Source: Rhizophagus sp. LPA8_4_AMF (Eukaryota; Glomeromycota; Glomeromycetes; Glomerales; Glomeraceae). Taken from it: DNA of 52,173 nucleotides. The stretch's first letter is position 1. Every line of letters starts with the position of its first letter. Made by a program: the position numbers and the translations under genes. Below the pieces are notes generated by a model. That model did no database searches. It worked only from the letters and a program-made list of their open reading frames with translations, and was not told the DNA's origin. The DNA is taken from contig JADRCO010000117.1 in the NCBI GenBank assembly GCA_021464525.1, positions 1 through 52,173 on the forward strand, in the 5' to 3' direction. Shown here one piece after another: positions 12,154 through 23,929 of the stretch.

Positions 12154-12881
12154 AGCCGTAATATTTTAATTTTCAATGAACCTTGTGTCGAGCGACACAA
12201 AATATTAAGTAGAGATTAGCAAAAGATTTACTGTAACAATAAAAAATATATATATTTATATGTAGATATTTTTTGTTTATTTTAAACATATATATACCAT
12301 TTAATAATGAGAATTTTCAAAAAATAAAAAATAATACAATTAATTGAATAAAATTTTTATTATGCAATTGAATTTATATCAAAATGAGTCATTACTTCTA
12401 ATATGATGTAATTTTGCATATAATTTAACGTTGTACCTTATTATGGTTTCAATATATCATATATGACGCAGCAAAAAAAAATTGACGAACCCGCGTATTA
12501 TCACTTATCAGTACCACGAGTTCTAGTTCCTTACTACGATATTTATGGGTAAATTAGAAGTAATAAAAATCGCGTCGCTTTTATCTAGCCTACAATAGTA
12601 TCTGCCTTAAATTATAATGAATTAATGAATTAATGTTTTACAGACTTATTACTCTCTAGTATTGTTTTCTTCCGAGAGTGACTAATCATTACACTAATAC
12701 TGCGCATAATAAGCATAATAAGATTTTTTTTTTAACCGGAATTTGGTAATTTGATTCCGCTTTGTTTGTTTCACAATTTTTTTATATTTAATCGATTGAT
12801 TTTTTTGTAAAAAAATTTTTTTTTGACAGAAAAGTTAACCTTTCCAAAATTCAAAGTTTTTTTTCGTATAAAAAGGAAAAA
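12154..12881. other. Intergenic region
   Basis: No gene is seen. Just after the upstream stop there is a small TGTCGAGCGACA palindrome (about 12184-12195). AT-rich DNA follows, with a T-rich promoter-like stretch before the next gene. Confidence 0.5.
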
Positions 12882-13724
12882 ATGAACAATTCTTTAGCTA
12901 GACTACCCGATTTTCAAAAATTCACAGAGATTTTACCAAATATATATCGAGCAACCTTTAGTCAAAATTATGCAAAACTTTCATATCCGATTAATGTATT
13001 CCTCATTCACGTTCCTATGACTAGGGATTGTATCCTGCTTGATACATCAGATCCAACTAACACTAATCAACTTTTGGCCGCTCTTTCCGATCATTTCTCT
13101 TCACATTCAGATTTTAATTTAAAATACATCGGGTTAACTGATAATAATTATGATCATACGGGATCTGTAGCCAAATTACTAGATGAATATAACGAGGTTA
13201 AAGTGTTACTTGGAGAATCCGGAGATACCAAGAGTTATGATTATTTGTTTAAAAATGTAAAAGAAGAAGTTTTAGATAAGTATCAAATCATTAAACAAGG
13301 TAATGAGGATGAATTCGAATATTATAATATTCTTAAACCGATCTTTACGCTTGGAAATCCATCAGGTAATAAGAAATTATATATATATATATATATATTT
13401 TCTGAAAAAAGATTCAATGCTAATCGTTCTTAATATTTTTTTTTTGTAATAATAGGCTCGCTTTCATTTTTGCATATACCCACGAATTCAATTTTCATTG
13501 GAGATATGATTACAAACGTTTCACATATTCCTCTTTCATCAAATCCATCAATTATGTTACCATTAACTTTAACCACAACTCAATTAAATAATATTAAACT
13601 AGCTATAAATCAAATTTCTCAACTAGATAATGTGGAACATATATTTCCTTCTCATGATCATAGTTATGGTGGCTTTCATATTGAATTTCTTAGAACGTTT
13701 GTCAAAAATTCTTTTTATTCGTGA
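12882..13724 (+). CDS. Metallo-beta-lactamase-fold protein with altered metal motif
   Basis: Two exons (12882-13365 and 13456-13724; the split codon makes a Gly), 250 residues. The order of elements is that of the MBL fold: LPNIYRATF, NVFLIHVP.TRDCILLDT, then the metal-motif position, IFIGDMI and FPSHDHSYGG near the C-terminus. The usual HxHxDH motif reads DNNYDH (D87 to H92): both leading histidines are replaced, while the Asp-His pair, the later Asp and the C-terminal His remain. Family members are hydrolases such as lactonases or glyoxalase-II-like thioesterases; substrate unknown here. With two ligands changed it may bind one metal, use another metal, or be inactive. The intron starts in an AT microsatellite. 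It converges on the folate gene, with 93 bases between the stops. Confidence 0.78.
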
Positions 13725-13817
13725 TATCAAAAAATGTGAATAATTAAAAATTTTTTAAAAAAGATTTGAACCAATAATATAGATTTTTAAAAGAAATTTA
13801 TTTATTTTTTTAAATTT

Positions 13818-15137
13818 TTAGTTGTAAACATTAATTTGAAGGAGCCTGAATAAATCTGAAATAAAATATAAACTCCCACATAATACAACTAATCCACCTT
13901 CTTTGTTACACTTTGTATAAGTATGATAAAGTGCCTCTCTTAAATTTTCACCAACAAAAGCGTCAATATTTTCTTTCACATCCCTTGCAACTTTTATGAT
14001 TTCTTTAGGATCATAACAACTTATCCATGGCATACCTTCCACCTGTGAAAAATCAACAGCTGTTAATGAATCATTATCATTTAATAAAATTTCAAAAATT
14101 TCTGCAATATTCTTTCCTTTTGTAGCAGCAAATATCCAATGAATTTTAATTAATTTATTCTCATATTGTTTATCGATAAATGTTCTTAATGATTTTACAG
14201 CTTGTGGATTATGAGCACCATCAATCAAAAGATTAGATGTTATAGACATTTCAAGAACATTCGACAATATAGAAGCATCTATCCACTGTAATCTTCCTAG
14301 CCACTTAGTTGATTCTATTCCAACAATGATATTTTTATTAGTTATATTTGCAAATTTCTTTTCGGTCTTTCTTAAGAGATCTATAGCAAAAATAGCAGTA
14401 GCAGAATTTTCTAATTGAATATCCCCAGGTAGTGGAATATTAATTTTAATATATGTATTATCTAACAATTTAGTTGAAGCTAATCCTGATCGTTCTTGTT
14501 CCCATTTTGCACCATCAACAAGTAAAATTTTTGCACAGCCAACTTCTTCAGCACATCTCTTTAATGTATCTAAAGCTTTTTTTTCAATTTGTGGGGCAAT
14601 AATAACATTTCCGTTTTTTTTCATAATTCCAGCTTTTTCTTTTGCGATAGATTCAATATTATCGCCCAAAAAATTTGTATGATCCATTCCTATAGAAGTA
14701 ATAATACTTGATAAAACATTATCAAAAACATTTGTCGCATCTAATCTTCCACCCAATCCAACTTCAACTATAGAAACATCTACTTGTTGTTTATCAAACC
14801 AATATAATGATATAGCTGTTAATATTTCAAATGGACTTGACCCTAAATTATTAGTGGAATTTACATTCGTTATAATTTCACTTGTTTTTAAGAAATCTTC
14901 TTTTGATATCGGCAGCCCATTTATTCTAATTGAATCGCGAGGTTCAAGCAAATGTGGAGAATTAAATCTTCCAGTTTTATAACCTGATCGTAAAAGAATT
15001 GAATCTATAAACGCCGATGTTGAACCTTTACCATTAGTACCAGCTATATGAACTACTGAAAGTCGTTTATGTGGATTATTTATTAATTCTAAGAGTGAAA
15101 ATATTCTTTCTAAGCCCAAGTTAATACCGGTTGACAT
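13818..15137 (-). CDS. FOL3: Dihydrofolate synthase / folylpolyglutamate synthase (FolC/FOL3)
   Basis: One exon, 439 residues, typical for the Mur-ligase-like FolC family. It is an ATP-dependent ligase joining glutamate to dihydropteroate (and, in some members, further glutamates to folates), in cytosol or mitochondria. Visible motifs: the P-loop in VVHIAGTNGKGST (about 33-39), FNSPHLLEPRDSIRING (folate-binding side), VEVGLGGRLDATN (about 124-136), IGMDHTNFLG, AKEKAGIMK (carbamylated Lys region) and LIDGAHNPQA in the C-terminal domain. The first ATG gives the normal short N-terminus and no obvious targeting peptide. FOL3-type rather than FPGS-type is inferred from the compact length and the short N-terminus. 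Confidence 0.92.
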   Translation of the reverse strand: MSTGINLGLERIFSLLELINNPHKRLSVVHIAGTNGKGSTSAFIDSILLRSGYKTGRFNSPHLLEPRDSIRINGLPISKEDFLKTSEIITNVNSTNNLGSSPFEILTAISLYWFDKQQVDVSIVEVGLGGRLDATNVFDNVLSSIITSIGMDHTNFLGDNIESIAKEKAGIMKKNGNVIIAPQIEKKALDTLKRCAEEVGCAKILLVDGAKWEQERSGLASTKLLDNTYIKINIPLPGDIQLENSATAIFAIDLLRKTEKKFANITNKNIIVGIESTKWLGRLQWIDASILSNVLEMSITSNLLIDGAHNPQAVKSLRTFIDKQYENKLIKIHWIFAATKGKNIAEIFEILLNDNDSLTAVDFSQVEGMPWISCYDPKEIIKVARDVKENIDAFVGENLREALYHTYTKCNKEGGLVVLCGSLYFISDLFRLLQINVYN

Positions 15138-16883
15138 ACTTACTTGAATTATTTTAAATAGAGAGTTTTTTTTTAAGAAAAAAAAAATAGTTTTAACCGA
15201 AAAATATTAGCCGCAAGGTACTTCATATCGCCGTTCAATTTGCATCACCGCCAATCACGTTAAAATTGATCATCATCCAAGCCACCCAAATTTCTAATGA
15301 GATGATCTTATTATTTTCCCTGATGGAATAATGTTTAGGAATGCAAGAGAACTTCAGTTTGTTTAACAATAAAATCGAATATTTTATTTATCGTAATGTA
15401 CACGCATACATGTACAGAAAAGATGTACATTATATCGTTTATCTGAGAAAATTAAATTTTATTGGCCGCAATTGCTCAACAAGAATTAATTGCTGAATCT
15501 AATTAATTTAATTATTTCAAATTCCAAACAATTCGCAAAAAATTGTTAGATAATATGAGTACGTGGTGCACATCTAACCTGTGTTTGTTTTGCGAATACA
15601 GAATTTCATCACAGTCGTCGATTCAATTGATAGAGAGAGCGAGCGAATGCAAAATGATCGTAACTTGATGCTGTTATGAGTTGATAAAAACTTTATATGC
15701 TTTCTATAGTACTATATTTATCAAAATTATCGTGAAACTGTTACTTTAGGTTTAGTTCTATTGATGATAAAGCGAATAATAAAGCGCAAATCGGTTTTCT
15801 CTACGATAAATTTAAATTTTTTAAATTAAAATATGAATTTAATTTTGTACATTGTAGATTCATGCTTTGATACTGACGTCCTCTTCACGAAAACAGGCAC
15901 ATTGGTATATAATTAGGAATTCAAAGCTCTAGAGTTGTTACAATAAAATAATTTAAAAATAGTCTCTGTATGCTTGTGATTATAAAGACTTGGATTGCTG
16001 AGAAATGAGAAATACTCGCGAATACCATTTACGTACGTTATATAGTAATTCCTTTAGCATCTGCCGGTCTGACATATAAGGCTAGTTTAATTGATTGAAA
16101 TAATAATAGCGTTTACTAATACTGGAAAGAATTAAGAAATTTAATGCAACGTTTGACTATATGATCGTTTTTCATTATACCGCCATTATTATAAAGATAG
16201 CTCAGATTTTGATGTTTCATTTAATATATGAAAAACAAAAGAAGAAAATGAATCATAAATAGCGTTTACATTTATCAACAGCGAAATGTTTAAAATAAAT
16301 TTCATCTCCTTTTATGAACATCAGTTTAGAAAATCAGCAAGAAGCATTTGATTCTTGAAAAGTAAGTCCAGTAGCAATTGAATGGGAGTATATTATGATA
16401 GTTTCCCTTAAAAGTACAAAAATAATAAAAATAAAAAACAGTATATAATAAAGTGACTTAAAAAATAAATTTTTTATTTGGTTTCTTATAACGAAAGAAT
16501 TTCATCAGAAAGAACTTGTGATCCAAACCTACAATAAACTTACCGTTAAATCGGTGTTAAACCCAACTTAATAAATTAACATGCTAAATAATAAGAAAGT
16601 CATTAAACAAAGTTCTTCTTTTTAGGTAACAATTTGATATTTATTAAATGATACTTATGGTGTTTTTGGAAAATCTTTATAAATATGGTTAAATTAATAT
16701 TTTATTAACGTGTAATAAATCATGCTAAGTTACCTAATATGTCTCGTCAGGTAAATTTTTTATCCCTAACGGAAAAATTTCGTCGAAGTCGTCGAAGAAC
16801 CACGTTTCTTTAAAGACTACGTACTTTTTTATATCCAAATTTTCTTCGAAAATTAAAAATTTTCATGCTTTAATGTTTCAAGA
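15138..16883. other. Intergenic region of 1.7 kb
   Basis: No gene or RNA gene is recognised. It holds upstream DNA of both the folate gene and the first BTB gene. A TCGTCGAAG direct repeat lies near 16770-16795, upstream of the BTB start. A GA-rich patch lies near 15630-15650. Confidence 0.5.
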
Positions 16884-17742
16884 ATGAGTTCATCAAATGA
16901 GGACGAACGCATTATATTAAATGTTGGTGGTATCAAGGTAAAAAAAAAGAAAGAATATTTCACTATGTATATAATAATTACATACGTGTGTGTGTAATAT
17001 TAAACAATTTAAAATTTTTCGTTAGTATGAAACATACAAATCAACATTAGCGGCCTATCCCAATACATTTCTTGGGGCGATGTTCCAAGAAAGGAATCAG
17101 CAGTTACGTCATCCAACAAACGGAAATGAATATTTCTTTGATCGTAACGGTTATGCATTCCGTTACATTCTCGAATTTTATCGAAATGGAAAACTCTTGT
17201 TACCAGATTTTAAAGATAATAAAGATAATGATATTTCAGGACATGGATTAACTAGTGTTTCATACAAAGAATTGTTACAAGAAGTTGATTATTTCCAGAT
17301 TCCAATTGAAGATAATTTGGAAGATTTTCCTTCTAATGAAGAATTGGCCAAAATATTAGATGGATTTATTCAAACATTAAAAAAATGCATCCATCATTTA
17401 AAAAGGGAGTTTGTTAAAGGTTTATATCAATTTGTTATCGTTTTTTATGAAGTACCATGCATTAATATTTCACTGGAAGTAATAAATTATTATACAGCTC
17501 CCGGTAATAATACTATAATTAAATTATTAAAACCTTATTCAGCTTGTGCTTATAGCATATTAGACCTATATGGAGATAAGATTACTGATAAATTTAATTC
17601 TAGAGACGATTTATATATTAGCTTAATTGATTGTAATGTTCCCTCTCCTGCTCATGGCAAAGTAAAAGTCTTACATATCTATCTGGATGCTAGTTTCTTT
17701 GATACTGAAAATGTTCTTAAACACTCAAGGGAATTAAACTAG
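16884..17742 (+). CDS. BTB/POZ (T1, KCTD-like) domain protein, copy A
   Basis: Two exons (16884-16937 and 17026-17742), phase 0, 256 residues. The N-terminus has the T1-type BTB fold used for oligomerisation: ERIILNVGGIK, YETYKSTLAAYPNTFLGAM, NEYFFDRNGYAFRYILEFYRNGKL, ending near residue 115 with YKELLQEVDYFQIP. Such domains form homo-oligomers and often bind cullin-3. The C-terminal half is not a domain I know but is shared with copy B: LKPYSACAYSILDLYG here, MKPFKACGFKLLEWYG there. No membrane spans are seen, so it is not an ion channel. The intron falls right after GGIK in both copies, evidence of duplication. It is tail to tail with copy B. Confidence 0.87.
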
Positions 17743-18202
17743 AAGTTTTATTATTTCTTTATTTGTAATTTTCTTGATAATTTTCTTTTAATTTTCTTGA
17801 ATAAATTCCATTTTTTGTACATACATTATTAAATGATTTTATAATGCATTTTTTATATCGTATATCTAATGTAAGAAAAATTTCCATATATACTTGTTGA
17901 CAGCCTGTCAGCAGGGCCACAAAATCCAAGATCACTAATACTCAAGTATCATTAAATTTGAATATAATATATTTCCAGAATGTAAATCTCTATGACTTGA
18001 ATTTTCTCCGTAAATAAGATAAAGTGATTTAAAAATAATTTTAATTCTTTCTATCCATGCAAGATTAAATTGATTCTTATATCTAGAGACAGGCGGAATC
18101 AACAGAATGTGATAATGCTATAATTTTTATAATATATTTATTTATTTGACAAAAACTTTTAAAATACATTAAATGGCCATATAAATATACAAATTTAATT
18201 AA
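17743..18202. other. Convergent intergenic spacer between the BTB genes
   Basis: AT-rich 3' flanks of both BTB genes. A small palindrome, GACAGCCTGTC (about 17899-17909), is visible. Nothing else is seen. Confidence 0.5.
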
Positions 18203-19334
18203 CTATCTTCTCATTAAAGAAGATTTAGAATAAATATATTGATTATTAAATTGAATAAGAATTGTAATAGTAACCATGATAATGTTACCCAATCGGCTTA
18301 TTTTAATTTCGATCGCTTCGTTAAAATCTACCACCAATTTTTTTACAATCTCATTTCCATACCATTCCAATAATTTAAATCCACATGCTTTAAATGGTTT
18401 CATAATTTCTTTTATTCTATCAAGATCTAAATCAATCTCAATTGACGATGAATTTTGATTTTCTTTTCCCTGATTTAATAATAATCTAGAATGAAAATAA
18501 ATATTAATTTGTCTTCTTAAATTATGATATATTTCAAAAACTACACTACTTAAAGCCATTACAAATGAATCTAAAAGTTGTACATGTTCTTCAACTGTTG
18601 CCCATCTACGTAATCTATCCATTTCAATATTATTATTGGTATTGTTAATATTCGGTGCATTATATGAATAATGTTGAGAGACAGGGTTATGATATTGAGA
18701 ATTTTGAAAAGTATTAGAATGTTGAGAAGTGTTAGAATGTTGAGAAGTATTAGAATGTTGAGGATATTGAGAATATTGAGTACCAGCTGTAACAAGATTT
18801 TTACCATCACAAATTGCACTAGGATTATCAATTGATAATGGTTCCTTTTTTGAATCATCTGATGTCTTGGAAGGAAAAGATGTGATTGATAGTTCTTTAA
18901 ATAAATCTCTAACTTCATTTAAATCATATTCTTTATCATCATGATCTTCTTTCAATTCATTTGGAATTTTAAAGAATTCAAATTCTAAAATCATTTCTTT
19001 AAGACTAACTCCATTACAATATTCTGAATCATTTGAAGGTGCCCATAAAATTTGTCCTGTACGATGATACTCTAATACATACCGAAATGCATACCCATTA
19101 CGATCAAAGAAATATTCATTATCTTTTTTTTGTCGTTTAAAATTTTCGCCAAATAATGTTCCAAGATATGTTTCAGGATATTTAGTAAGCGTCGATCTAT
19201 TAGTCTCGTACTAATAAAAATTAAATTAAATTAAAAAAATAAAAAGAACTTGAGAAAAAAAAAAAATTTATTTAATAATAGAATACCTTAATTCCCCCAA
19301 CATTTAAAATAATTCTTTCATCATTTGATCCCAT
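18203..19334 (-). CDS. BTB/POZ (T1, KCTD-like) domain protein, copy B with Ser/Gln repeat
   Basis: Two exons (19287-19334 and 18203-19210), phase 0, 351 residues. Start MGSNDERIILNVGGIK, then YETNRSTLTKYPETYLGTLF and NEYFFDRNGYAFRYVLEYHRTGQILW: the same T1-BTB domain and intron position as copy A. After the BTB domain it has an insert of roughly 60-90 residues absent from copy A. The insert is rich in Ser, Gln, Asn and Thr, with SQHSNT repeated (about residues 166-183) and encoded by 18-bp DNA repeats near 18716-18765. The C-terminal domain is shared with copy A. The first ATG must be used to include the conserved first strand; the long frame starting at 18994 is only the 3' part. The repeat should vary in length between strains (inference). 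Confidence 0.85.
18716..18765 (-). repeat. 18-bp coding tandem repeat in BTB copy B
   Basis: About three copies of an 18-bp unit, GAATGTTGAGAAGTATTA on the plus strand, encode the SQHSNT peptide repeat. The unit is a multiple of three, so copy-number changes keep the frame. Confidence 0.8.
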
Positions 19335-20268
19335 CTTAAATCGTTAATTTTTTTTTTTTTTTAGTTTTATAAAAAAAAAGGTTTTAATGTTTAATCGGGA
19401 TCCAATTCCGGTTAAATAGCTTTTTATATTGATTTAATTTCACCAATTTTGGTACAACTTGAAACTTCAATGAACTAACTTATATTGTATAATCACATAA
19501 GTTTGATGACCCGCGAGTCAAGAATTTAATTGGATGAAAATCGTTCGTGTAACATTCATATTAATATTGATTGTATTTATCCTTTATATAGCATTTGATT
19601 TAATTCATCTCTGGAGATTTTCATACAGTTCGTTTTATTATTCAAAAATCTAAAATTTGATGATCGGGTATAATAAAGAAGTTATTAAAGATAATAACCC
19701 ATTTGAGGTCAGCAATGAAAAATTGTTTCTCATCACCACGGCGCTCCCGCTCCTAAATTTAATGATATGTTCTGTAAAACAGTTAATGTACGTGATGTCT
19801 GCAGAAAAAGTAAAAGTTCACAGAATTGGAGTTAAATCTTGTTATGATCAATTTTAGCGGGCGCTACACTCCAAAAATCTTTTTATGATGGTAAAATTGA
19901 AATTTTATTGAATATATTGTCAAATAAAATATATAAATATATAATAATTTTTGCGCATCTGTGTTTAATAGTATTTATAAACTGCTTCCTTCAAAAAATA
20001 TAAATTATATGTGATTTTAGATTACGGTGATCGCCAATAATACGGCGTCAGGATCTTTTGTGACATTTGTCTAAATGCCGAAATGATAATTCAGAATGTC
20101 TAATAGCAATGGATTCGAATTAAGCAAATAAAATAATCATATATAGTAAGACAAAAAAAGCTTTCCAAGGTTTAGTTCGAAAAAGTTGATTTTCATTTCT
20201 CATTTTTGGAATTCTCATTTGTTTTGATACGTTTTCCTATATTCAAATAAAAATTTTAGCATAAATAA
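19335..20268. other. Intergenic region
   Basis: No gene can be supported. A plus-strand frame near 19733-19830 reads SHHHGAPAPKFNDMF and looks coding-like, but I find no start or clean splice site for it. An ATG-started 66-codon frame overlaps it in another phase. Promoter DNA of BTB copy B lies at the left end. Confidence 0.45.
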
Positions 20269-23066
20269 TTAAAGTTTTCCGTTATCCGAACAAAATTTAC
20301 CATTATTTTGAGAGATAATATTTAATTCTTCAATGTTACGTTTTCTTGTAGTTGGGCTCTTTCTCACAAAAATTACATTTGATGAAGAAGGACTATAATA
20401 TAAAAATTAAATATAAAATATAAATTAATAAATTGATCTATAATATAATATTTATATAATATACCTTTGAACATCATTTATATCAAACTCGTATTCTTTT
20501 GGAATGTATTCTGAAGTATAAATTGCACCTGGATGTTGAGTATTTGAGGAATTCTGGATTGCGAAATTTTTATCGTGTGAAGATGAACTAGAATATTATT
20601 TTAACCAAAATTACATTATTATTAAATATTTTCCATACAGCATTATAATTAATATTTTATACCTTTGAATATCATTTATATCAAGATCATATTCTTTTGA
20701 AGTGTATTCTATTAAGATCATAAACTGTTAATAAATGTCTATAATAAAATAGGGTGTATGTATATATAGACATATAGTAATAGTGACAAAGTAATAAAAA
20801 TGACGGAAGGATGTGACGCATTTACGATAATTAACATCTTAATCCTAACCCAGCCCAAAAACTCTGACGTTTGATTAATAATTTCGATGAAAATTGGTAC
20901 ATACCTGGATTAATATTAAACGAAAGTGTATTAATAGATAAAGATTTAGAAATCAAAGGTTTTAATGGCCTACTTATATAAATTGCTTTCGAATGAGGTT
21001 TTTCAGTAAATTCTGGTCCTAGTTTCTTAGATTTTATTAATTCCAATCGGTTTTCTTCAGCTTGATGGAATTGTTCTCTACAAGAGAATTTAAATTTATT
21101 TTAGTATCTGATACTTTCAATATGTGAAGTCTTTTGATGGATCGGGATTCCAATACCTTATCCATTCAGATGTATCATGTTCAAAACCATAAAATTTTTC
21201 ACAAGAGAATTTAAATTTATTAATAATATAATATATATCAGATATGTAAGGTCTTTTTGATGGATCAGAATCCCAACGTCTTTTCATTAAGTTTTTAACA
21301 CATGCAGGTGTATCATCCGTAATTTCGGGTCGTTTTCCATCAATAATTTTATAAATAAGAGAAATATCATGTTCAACATTAGCAAAAGGTTTGCATCCTG
21401 ATGTAAGTTCCCACATAATCATCCCGAAACTATAAATATCAGATGCTTTTGAAAAGTTAGCACCATAAAATATTTCAGGGGCAATATAAGGTATTACTCC
21501 ATATATTTCATTATTTGTTTTAGTATCACATGCGGGTTGCGACAATCCAAAATCCCCAATTTTCCAATATTCTTGAGAAGTTAATAGTATATTTCCACTA
21601 TGAAAATCCCGATGTATAAAATCAACATTATGAATAGCTTTAAGTCTGAGATAAAATATATATATATATTTACACATAAGATTAATTAGTGAACCATGAA
21701 TAATAATGTATTGAAAAATAAATACCCAGTTGCAATTTTCCATAAAATAGATAATTTATCTTTCCATGTGATATCTTGAAAATTATTTTGTAAATAATGA
21801 TTTAAATTTCCTCCATCAGCATAATCCATCACTAACATATATTCATCCGTTATAGGATCTTTCGCAATGCCATGACATTTGATAATAAATTTAAAATCTT
21901 TGCATAACTGATAATATGATTTTAACTAAAAAATTTTTTTTTTTTTAAGGATTTAAATATTAACAAACAAACAAACAAACTTAAACATATTATAATGTTA
22001 ATATATTTACCTCACTTAAAAAAGAGTTAGTAATACTTTTTGAATTTAGGAACTTTTTTACAGCAACTTTCTTCTTTATGAGTTCATATCCCAACCAAGT
22101 TGCTTGATAAACGATACCAAAACCACCTTGCGCTATTTCCTTATCAATTATAATGTTCGAATATGAAATCCATTTTAGCGAAAAAACAGGTTCATTAAGT
22201 TGATAACAGTACAAATTTAACGAATTTAACGAAGGAGTAATATTAGGCTTTAGATTAATAAGAAGCTCATTATCTAAATCATTATTGCCACTGATGATGT
22301 TTGTGATATCAATAGTAATAAATATTATTCTATTGCATTTCCTACATTGAGATTTTTGCGTAAATCCAAAAATAATATTTGTTGTCAAACAATGTCTACA
22401 ACCAGTATATATTATATTGCAAGATGAACACCATTTTTGACAATCAAATATAAACGAAAGGTTTCTTAAACAAACTATACACCGACTATGAGTATCCCAC
22501 CACGGTAAATAAAGAATTTGAATGGACGATTTAGTCAAGGTTGATTCTATTAATTCAGAAGAAATTATATAACAATCTGAACAAAACTTCATCTCGATAA
22601 ATTCTGAATCCAGATAAATTAATTTTCCACATAATTTGCAATTTTTTTCAATTTCAAACTTTACGTTACGATGAGGATTAGTTGTGATTACTTGTTTAAA
22701 ACATGTAATCTTAAAGTAACGAACGCATTCTGTGCAAAGACATGAAACAGTATTATTAGTTATTAGTACATCCAAGTATTTATGATCATTATCAACATAA
22801 TTAATATATTGTAATAAGCATGGTTCACAATATTTTTGTTTAAATAAAATTATTTCGGTATACGGATTTTTACAATAAAAACAATTATTATCGTTTTCAT
22901 TAAAAGAAATAAATTTAATTGGAATAGGACTAGATTTTAATTTCGGCGTTGGATCAAAAGAATTATCATCTTTTGTTATAAATTCTATTGTGTATTCGCT
23001 ATATTTTTTTTCTGTAAGTTCCATTATATATTTGCTATATTTTTTTTTGAAAACTACGACTGACAA
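20269..23066 (-). CDS. Protein kinase with cysteine-rich N-terminus and repeated tail motif
   Basis: Seven exons (22011-23066, 21726-21925, 21157-21645, 20905-21077, 20663-20708, 20465-20587, 20269-20392), phases consistent, 736 residues. Residues about 45-270 carry many CxxC pairs (CFYCKNP, CKLCGKL, CIVCLRN, CSSCN, CRHCL, CRKC), probably zinc-binding. The kinase domain spans about 305-580: Gly-loop QGGFG, VAVKKF (K337), HRDFHSGN (D432), DFG (D450), PYIAPEIF and SDIYSFGMIMWEL. All key residues are present, so it is probably active; type TKL-like, substrate unknown. The tail has REQFHQAEENRLEL, then KEYDLDINDIQ and KEYEFDINDVQ from two consecutive exons, then a basic Ser-rich end. A model stopping at 21117 would lose the tail. 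Another in-frame Met (MEL, residue 15) could start the protein. Confidence 0.87.
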
Positions 23067-23800
23067 TATTTATAGTTGACTGTCTTTGTAGATCAATCAT
23101 ATGATCAAATTTATGTGTCACTCGCTGCGCCACAGACCTGACAGGCGAACCATATGACACCTAAATTTGGCTTTAACATAATGAACCAAATCTTGGAATT
23201 CTTATTTTATAATCTCAGAATTTTTTTATTTCTATTTTTTCTTTCAAGTTAGTCCGCCAGAGTCAGGTGGACGAAATGATTGTATGGAATGTTTCCATGA
23301 TAATGTTCTTTAAGTTCCTGAATTACTTTGATTGGATGTTCTATGTCATGTTTTCCGCAAATGTAGCAGATTCGCGGAATATTTATAGAAAATATCGGAC
23401 TATAACAGTTGGTCCGATTTATGTTGATCTGATTGATTCAAATAATTATAATTCTTATAAAGCAAAACACAGTCTCTATTTTTTATTGGATCAAAATTGG
23501 ATATTTGTGTGAAACACAGAAAGTTTGTTCTAGTTGGTATATTAAAAAAAAATTAATTTGGCCAGATCCAAGTTTAAACCTGGTCAAGTTTAATGTTATA
23601 AACTATGACTTGTTTTTTTAATGCACGCCAACATAATAGAGATTTATTTAGATAATTATAATAATATACATATTCCTATTCAATTAAGTTGAACCACAAT
23701 TATAATTCTGAAAGATTATGTAAAATGTGGATTATTTTGATGATAATTTTTTTAAAGAAGGTATGTGATTTATAAACATTTTGAAAAAAAAAAAATAAAA
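23067..23800. other. Kinase upstream region and spacer
   Basis: Promoter side of the kinase gene, with a TCATATGATCA palindrome near 23097-23106. The open frames of 62-81 codons at 23267-23621 have no recognisable domain and overlap each other, so I do not call genes. Confidence 0.45.
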
Positions 23801-23804
23801 AATT

Positions 23805-23929
23805 CGAAACGTTAAAAAACGTTCGATAAAAATAATTAAAAATTAAAAAAAATAAATTTTCGAAACGTTTGTTAACGTTTCGTTTAGAAATTAAAGATAA
23901 AAAAAAATCGAAACGTTTGTTACGTTTCG
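23805..23929. repeat. Three successive CGAAACGTT..AACGTTTCG hairpins
   Basis: Inverted repeats can be read at 23805-23825 (CGAAACGTT / AACGTTCG), 23861-23882 (CGAAACGTT / AACGTTTCG, perfect, 4-base loop) and 23909-23929 (CGAAACGTT / ACGTTTCG). Spacing between starts is 56 and 48 bases, with A-rich DNA between. Confidence 0.85.

Noticed and set aside
19733..19830. Frame reading SHHHGAPAPKFNDMF
   Set aside because: It has a stop just upstream, and no start or acceptor site places it in a gene.
23267..23621. Two overlapping 62-81 codon open frames
   Set aside because: No recognisable domain; they overlap in different phases.
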